DNA from: an uncultured Clostridia bacterium
GTDB lineage: Bacteria; Bacillota; Clostridia; Oscillospirales; Acutalibacteraceae
Reading direction: 5' to 3'
Assembly (NCBI GenBank): GCA_944384865.1
Contig: CALWVC010000010.1
Location: 1-14,542, forward strand
Length of the DNA: 14,542 nucleotides
Numbering within the stretch: position 1 is the stretch's first letter; each line of letters begins with the position of its first letter. The position numbers were made by a program, and so were the translations under genes. This document shows positions 12,252 through 14,542 of this stretch, in pieces. The notes below the pieces were generated by a model that saw nothing but the letters and a program-made list of their open reading frames with translations, searched no databases and was not told where the DNA came from.

Positions 12252-12293
12252 AACAACAACGGCGCAGCGATTTAAGCTGCGCCGTTGTTGTTT
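12252..12293. terminator. Terminator between 251-aa gene and sleB
   Basis: A 17-bp perfect stem (12252-12268 with 12276-12292) has loop GATTTAA and a T-rich right arm ending GTTGTTGTTT. It separates convergent genes. The T-tract is on the plus-strand side. Confidence 0.8.
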
Positions 12294-12342
12294 ACTGAAT
12301 TGCGAAAGAAGATTTCCTCTTATAGTGGCTTGTAATTGTTCG

Positions 12343-13035
12343 CTATTTGCAGAATTTGTGCCTGCCGATGGTTGCTACCACCGGACGGGAGCGGATCCAC
12401 GAATTTGTGGCGGTGGACGGGTTATAATAATAAATTGCGCCGCCGCTGGGATCCCAGCCGTTTAAAGCGTCCTGCGCCGCTTTATAGCAGCTGTCTGCAA
12501 CCGCTGCGTTGATCTGCCCGTCAGTCATACAGGAAAACGCGCCGGGTTGATAGCAGACGCCGGCAATGGTATCCGGAAAAGAGGAATGGCGCACCCGGTT
12601 GAGAATGACCGCACCTACCGCAACCTGCCCGGTATAGGGTTCGCCCCGGGCTTCCGCGGAAATCACGCGGGCCAACAGGTTATAATCAGAGTTGCCGGTA
12701 TTGGAACTGGAAGACGAGCTGCTGCTGGAAATGCCGATGGCTGCCAGCGTTTTCGGGCCGGCAATGCCGTCAACCTGCAGGCCGTTTTTGCGCTGAAAAT
12801 ATTTGACCGCGTCCCGGGTTTGGGTGCCGTAGATGCCGTCTACGTTGCCGGAATAATAGCCCCATTTTTTCAGCCGCGTCTGGATCTGGCGGACTTCGGT
12901 ACCTCGCGAGCCCATTTTAGAAAGCGCAGCCGCCTGATATACGGTGCCGTTTGTAAAAAACAGCACCAGACACAGATTCAGCAGCAGGATTGCCGCCGCT
13001 TTATGAAACTGTTTCAGATGATTTCTGGATCGCAT
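12343..13035 (-). CDS. sleB: SleB-like cell-wall (spore cortex) hydrolase
   Basis: A 230-residue exported peptidoglycan hydrolase. I chose ATG 13035 because AAGGGTG lies 6 bases upstream; the GTG at 13044 sits on that Shine-Dalgarno. Order: signal peptide or anchor (1-38, positively charged then LLLNLCLVLFF), peptidoglycan-binding domain (about 40-100, SRGTEVRQIQTRLKKWGYY and VDGIYGTQTRDAVKYFQ), a nine-Ser linker (103-111), then the Hydrolase_2 (SleB) domain (118-230). Within it SAEARGEPYTGQVAVGAV holds the expected catalytic Glu128. SleB is a lytic transglycosylase that attacks muramic-lactam cortex during germination, usually with YpeB, which is not adjacent. It may instead be a vegetative CwlJ/SleB-type enzyme. 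I could not find a convincing sigma-G promoter. Shorter than B. subtilis SleB (305), mainly in the linker and N-terminus. Confidence 0.88.
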   Translation of the reverse strand: MRSRNHLKQFHKAAAILLLNLCLVLFFTNGTVYQAAALSKMGSRGTEVRQIQTRLKKWGYYSGNVDGIYGTQTRDAVKYFQRKNGLQVDGIAGPKTLAAIGISSSSSSSSSNTGNSDYNLLARVISAEARGEPYTGQVAVGAVILNRVRHSSFPDTIAGVCYQPGAFSCMTDGQINAAVADSCYKAAQDALNGWDPSGGAIYYYNPSTATNSWIRSRPVVATIGRHKFCK

Positions 13036-13150
13036 GGTATTCACCCTTTTATCAAAAATTGTACAGTTAAAGTGTTGCCGGATTTGTGGCAGTTATCCAT
13101 AAATATAAAATTACAAAAAGAAGTCTTTGCTTTTCTTTTTTTAACAGATG

Positions 13151-13159
13151 TGTTACAAT
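13151..13159 (+). promoter_or_regulatory. Extended -10 promoter of dapL
   Basis: TGTTACAAT is TGn plus TACAAT (13154-13159), 33 bases before the dapL ATG. The -35 region is only T-rich (13131-13140). No lysine riboswitch fits in the short leader. Confidence 0.55.
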
Positions 13160-13191
13160 GATGTCGAAATCAGACGTGAAGGAGGTTGAAT

Positions 13192-14421
13192 ATGAATTTT
13201 TTTGATCAAAAAATTGCACAACGGCTGGGTGGACGCGCATTTGGACAGGGTGGTGATTATAAATTTGCCCGCATCAAGGCCCTCAAAGAGCAGGCGCGCG
13301 TTGAACACCCTGAGCTGCCGTTGATTGATATGGGCGTGGGAGAACCGGACACGCCGGCAGATCCGGGAATTGTACAGGTGTTACGGGAGGAATGCGGCCG
13401 CCTGGAAAACCGATTCTATGCGGATAACGGCATTCTGGAGTTTCAACAGGCTGCCGCTGCGTATATGCAGCAGGTGTTCCATGTAGACAAGCTGGATCCG
13501 CAGACGCAGATTTTACATGGAATTGGCACGAAACCCATTCTGGCAATGCTGCCGTTGTGTCTGATTGACCCTGGTGATATCAGCCTGGTGACTACGCCTG
13601 GATATCCGGTTTTGGGAACCTATACCCGATACATGGGTGGCGAGGTATATCCACTGCCGCTGCGTTTGCAGCAGGATTTTTATCCGGATTTTGATGCGAT
13701 CCCCCATGAGATTTTACAAAGAGCCAAGCTGCTTTATATCAACTACCCGAATAATCCTACTGGTCAAATAGCAACACTGGAATTTTTTGAACGGGTGGTG
13801 GATTTTGCCCGGCGGTATGATATTGCGGTGATACACGATGCTGCTTATGCGGCACTGACTTATGACGGACGACCGCCGTTGAGCTTTTTATCTGTGCCTG
13901 GTGCGATGGAGGTAGGAGCAGAAATTCAGTCGCTGTCCAAGGCGTTTAATATGACCGGGTGGCGGTTGGGCTTTCTGGCTGGTAACGCGAAGTTGATTGC
14001 CGCCTATGCAAAGGTGAAAGACAATACCGATTCCGGACAATTTCGGGCAATTCAGAAAGCGGGCGTGTATGCACTGGCGCATCCGGAGCTGACGGCGGCG
14101 GTTTGTGAGAAATATTCGAGACGGTTTGATCTGTTAGTGCCATGTCTGCAAAAGCTGGGCTTTTCAGCCAAAAAACCGGGCGGCAGTTTTTATTGTTATG
14201 TCCCCGCTCCTAAGGGCGCAGGAGACGGCGTTGTTTTCGCTACCGCGCAGGAGGCAGCGGAATATCTGATCCGTCAGGCAAATATTTCGGTGGTGCCGTG
14301 GGACGAGTGTGGTGCTTATCTGCGATTTTCGGTGACCTTTGAAGCGCCGGACATTGAACGAGAGCAACAGTTGATTCGGGAATTATACCGGCGGCTTTCC
14401 GCGTTGGAACTTCGTTTTTGA
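13192..14421 (+). CDS. dapL: LL-diaminopimelate aminotransferase
   Basis: A 409-residue PLP-dependent class I aminotransferase. DapL converts tetrahydrodipicolinate to LL-2,6-diaminopimelate in one step with glutamate as amino donor, giving the precursor of meso-DAP for peptidoglycan and of lysine. ATG 13192 has AAGGAGG (13179-13185) 6 bases upstream. DapL-like features are the start YKFARIKALK, IDMGVGEPDTPAD (45-57) and the ENRFYADNGILEFQQA segment (72-87). PLP residues are Asn188 in YINYPNNPTG, Asp216 and Tyr219 in HDAAYA, catalytic Lys250 in SLSKAFNMTGWRLG, and Arg258. The C-terminal substrate-binding Arg is probably in YLRFSVTF. Length agrees with the family (about 400-410). Gene order gives no dap operon; it is monocistronic here and divergent from sleB. 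A related aminotransferase with another substrate is the alternative, less likely given the N-terminal signature. Confidence 0.9.
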   Translation: MNFFDQKIAQRLGGRAFGQGGDYKFARIKALKEQARVEHPELPLIDMGVGEPDTPADPGIVQVLREECGRLENRFYADNGILEFQQAAAAYMQQVFHVDKLDPQTQILHGIGTKPILAMLPLCLIDPGDISLVTTPGYPVLGTYTRYMGGEVYPLPLRLQQDFYPDFDAIPHEILQRAKLLYINYPNNPTGQIATLEFFERVVDFARRYDIAVIHDAAYAALTYDGRPPLSFLSVPGAMEVGAEIQSLSKAFNMTGWRLGFLAGNAKLIAAYAKVKDNTDSGQFRAIQKAGVYALAHPELTAAVCEKYSRRFDLLVPCLQKLGFSAKKPGGSFYCYVPAPKGAGDGVVFATAQEAAEYLIRQANISVVPWDECGAYLRFSVTFEAPDIEREQQLIRELYRRLSALELRF

Positions 14422-14428
14422 CGCGCTT

Positions 14429-14482
14429 GCCGGATGAAAAGAGCCGGCTTGCTGCGTGACGCCGACAGACGCGCGGCAGCAA
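14429..14482 (+). terminator. Weak dyads after dapL
   Basis: GCCGG (14429-14433) can pair with CCGGC (14444-14448), and TTGCTGC (14449-14455) with GCAGCAA (14476-14482). Neither is followed by a T-run on the plus strand, so this is at best an imperfect terminator. Nothing else is recognisable to the end of the window. Confidence 0.2.
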
Positions 14483-14542
14483 AAACAAATGATCGATAAA
14501 ATTCGCTGTCAAAATGGCAAATTTCCGATTATTTGCGGCCGG

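Noticed and set aside
13036..13150. Sigma-G promoter for sleB
   Set aside because: GGATA and a CACTTTA-like box exist on the minus strand, but the spacing is about 19 and the -10 match is poor.

Overview
The window reads as chromosome of an anaerobic, Gram-positive, spore-lineage bacterium of the class Clostridia (Oscillospirales/Ruminococcaceae-like is my best guess). The reasons are an LL-diaminopimelate aminotransferase (DapL), a two-gene SUF-like minimal Fe-S system, a SleB-type cortex hydrolase, strong AGGAGG-type ribosome binding sites, and long-stem intrinsic terminators. No rRNA, tRNA or CRISPR array is visible.

Layout. (1) 1-740: debris or the edge of a mobile element, with a plus-strand terminator, a minus-strand tnpV gene and a second hairpin with a T-tract. 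(2) 741-1000: non-coding, with a 19-bp hairpin and then a clear promoter/operator. (3) 1001-5308: a plus-strand metal-homeostasis cluster, namely a CadC-like ArsR repressor, a 72-aa free-standing HMA metallochaperone, possibly a 48-aa small ORF filling the next gap, a Cd/Zn/Pb-type P1B ATPase without its own HMA domain, then smsC and smsB (SufC/SufB-like Fe-S assembly). There is no terminator between the ATPase and smsC. (4) 5428-6832, minus strand: a divergent Lgt-like membrane protein and a Pro/Gln-rich DUF4190-like membrane protein, with a perfect terminator hairpin between them. (5) 6960-7392, plus strand: a small protein with 15 Cys in 81 residues, preceded by a leader with mutually exclusive inverted repeats and followed by a terminator. 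(6) about 7400-8125: an IS200/IS605-type insertion with left-end and right-end hairpins, an SD-sequestering stem and a frameshifted tnpA. (7) 8178-10294, minus strand: ktrA and ktrB, a K+ uptake system. (8) 10494-12202, plus strand: a CBS-pair protein overlapping an O6-alkylguanine-DNA alkyltransferase, then a conserved-looking unknown protein. (9) 12343-13035, minus strand: SleB-like hydrolase. (10) 13192-14421, plus strand: dapL. The last 121 bases hold only weak dyads.

How the genes work together. The repressor, chaperone and efflux ATPase form a textbook soft-metal export unit. Placing Fe-S assembly genes directly behind it would make sense because Cd2+ and Zn2+ damage Fe-S clusters, but co-transcription is my inference. 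The Ktr pair with a divergent CBS-domain protein is a K+/nucleotide-sensing neighbourhood. DapL and SleB, divergently arranged, both belong to meso-DAP peptidoglycan biology.

Most worth a second look: the Cys-rich small protein with its structured leader, the metal-efflux plus Fe-S assembly cluster with a hidden small ORF, and an Lgt homologue that lacks two conserved histidines.
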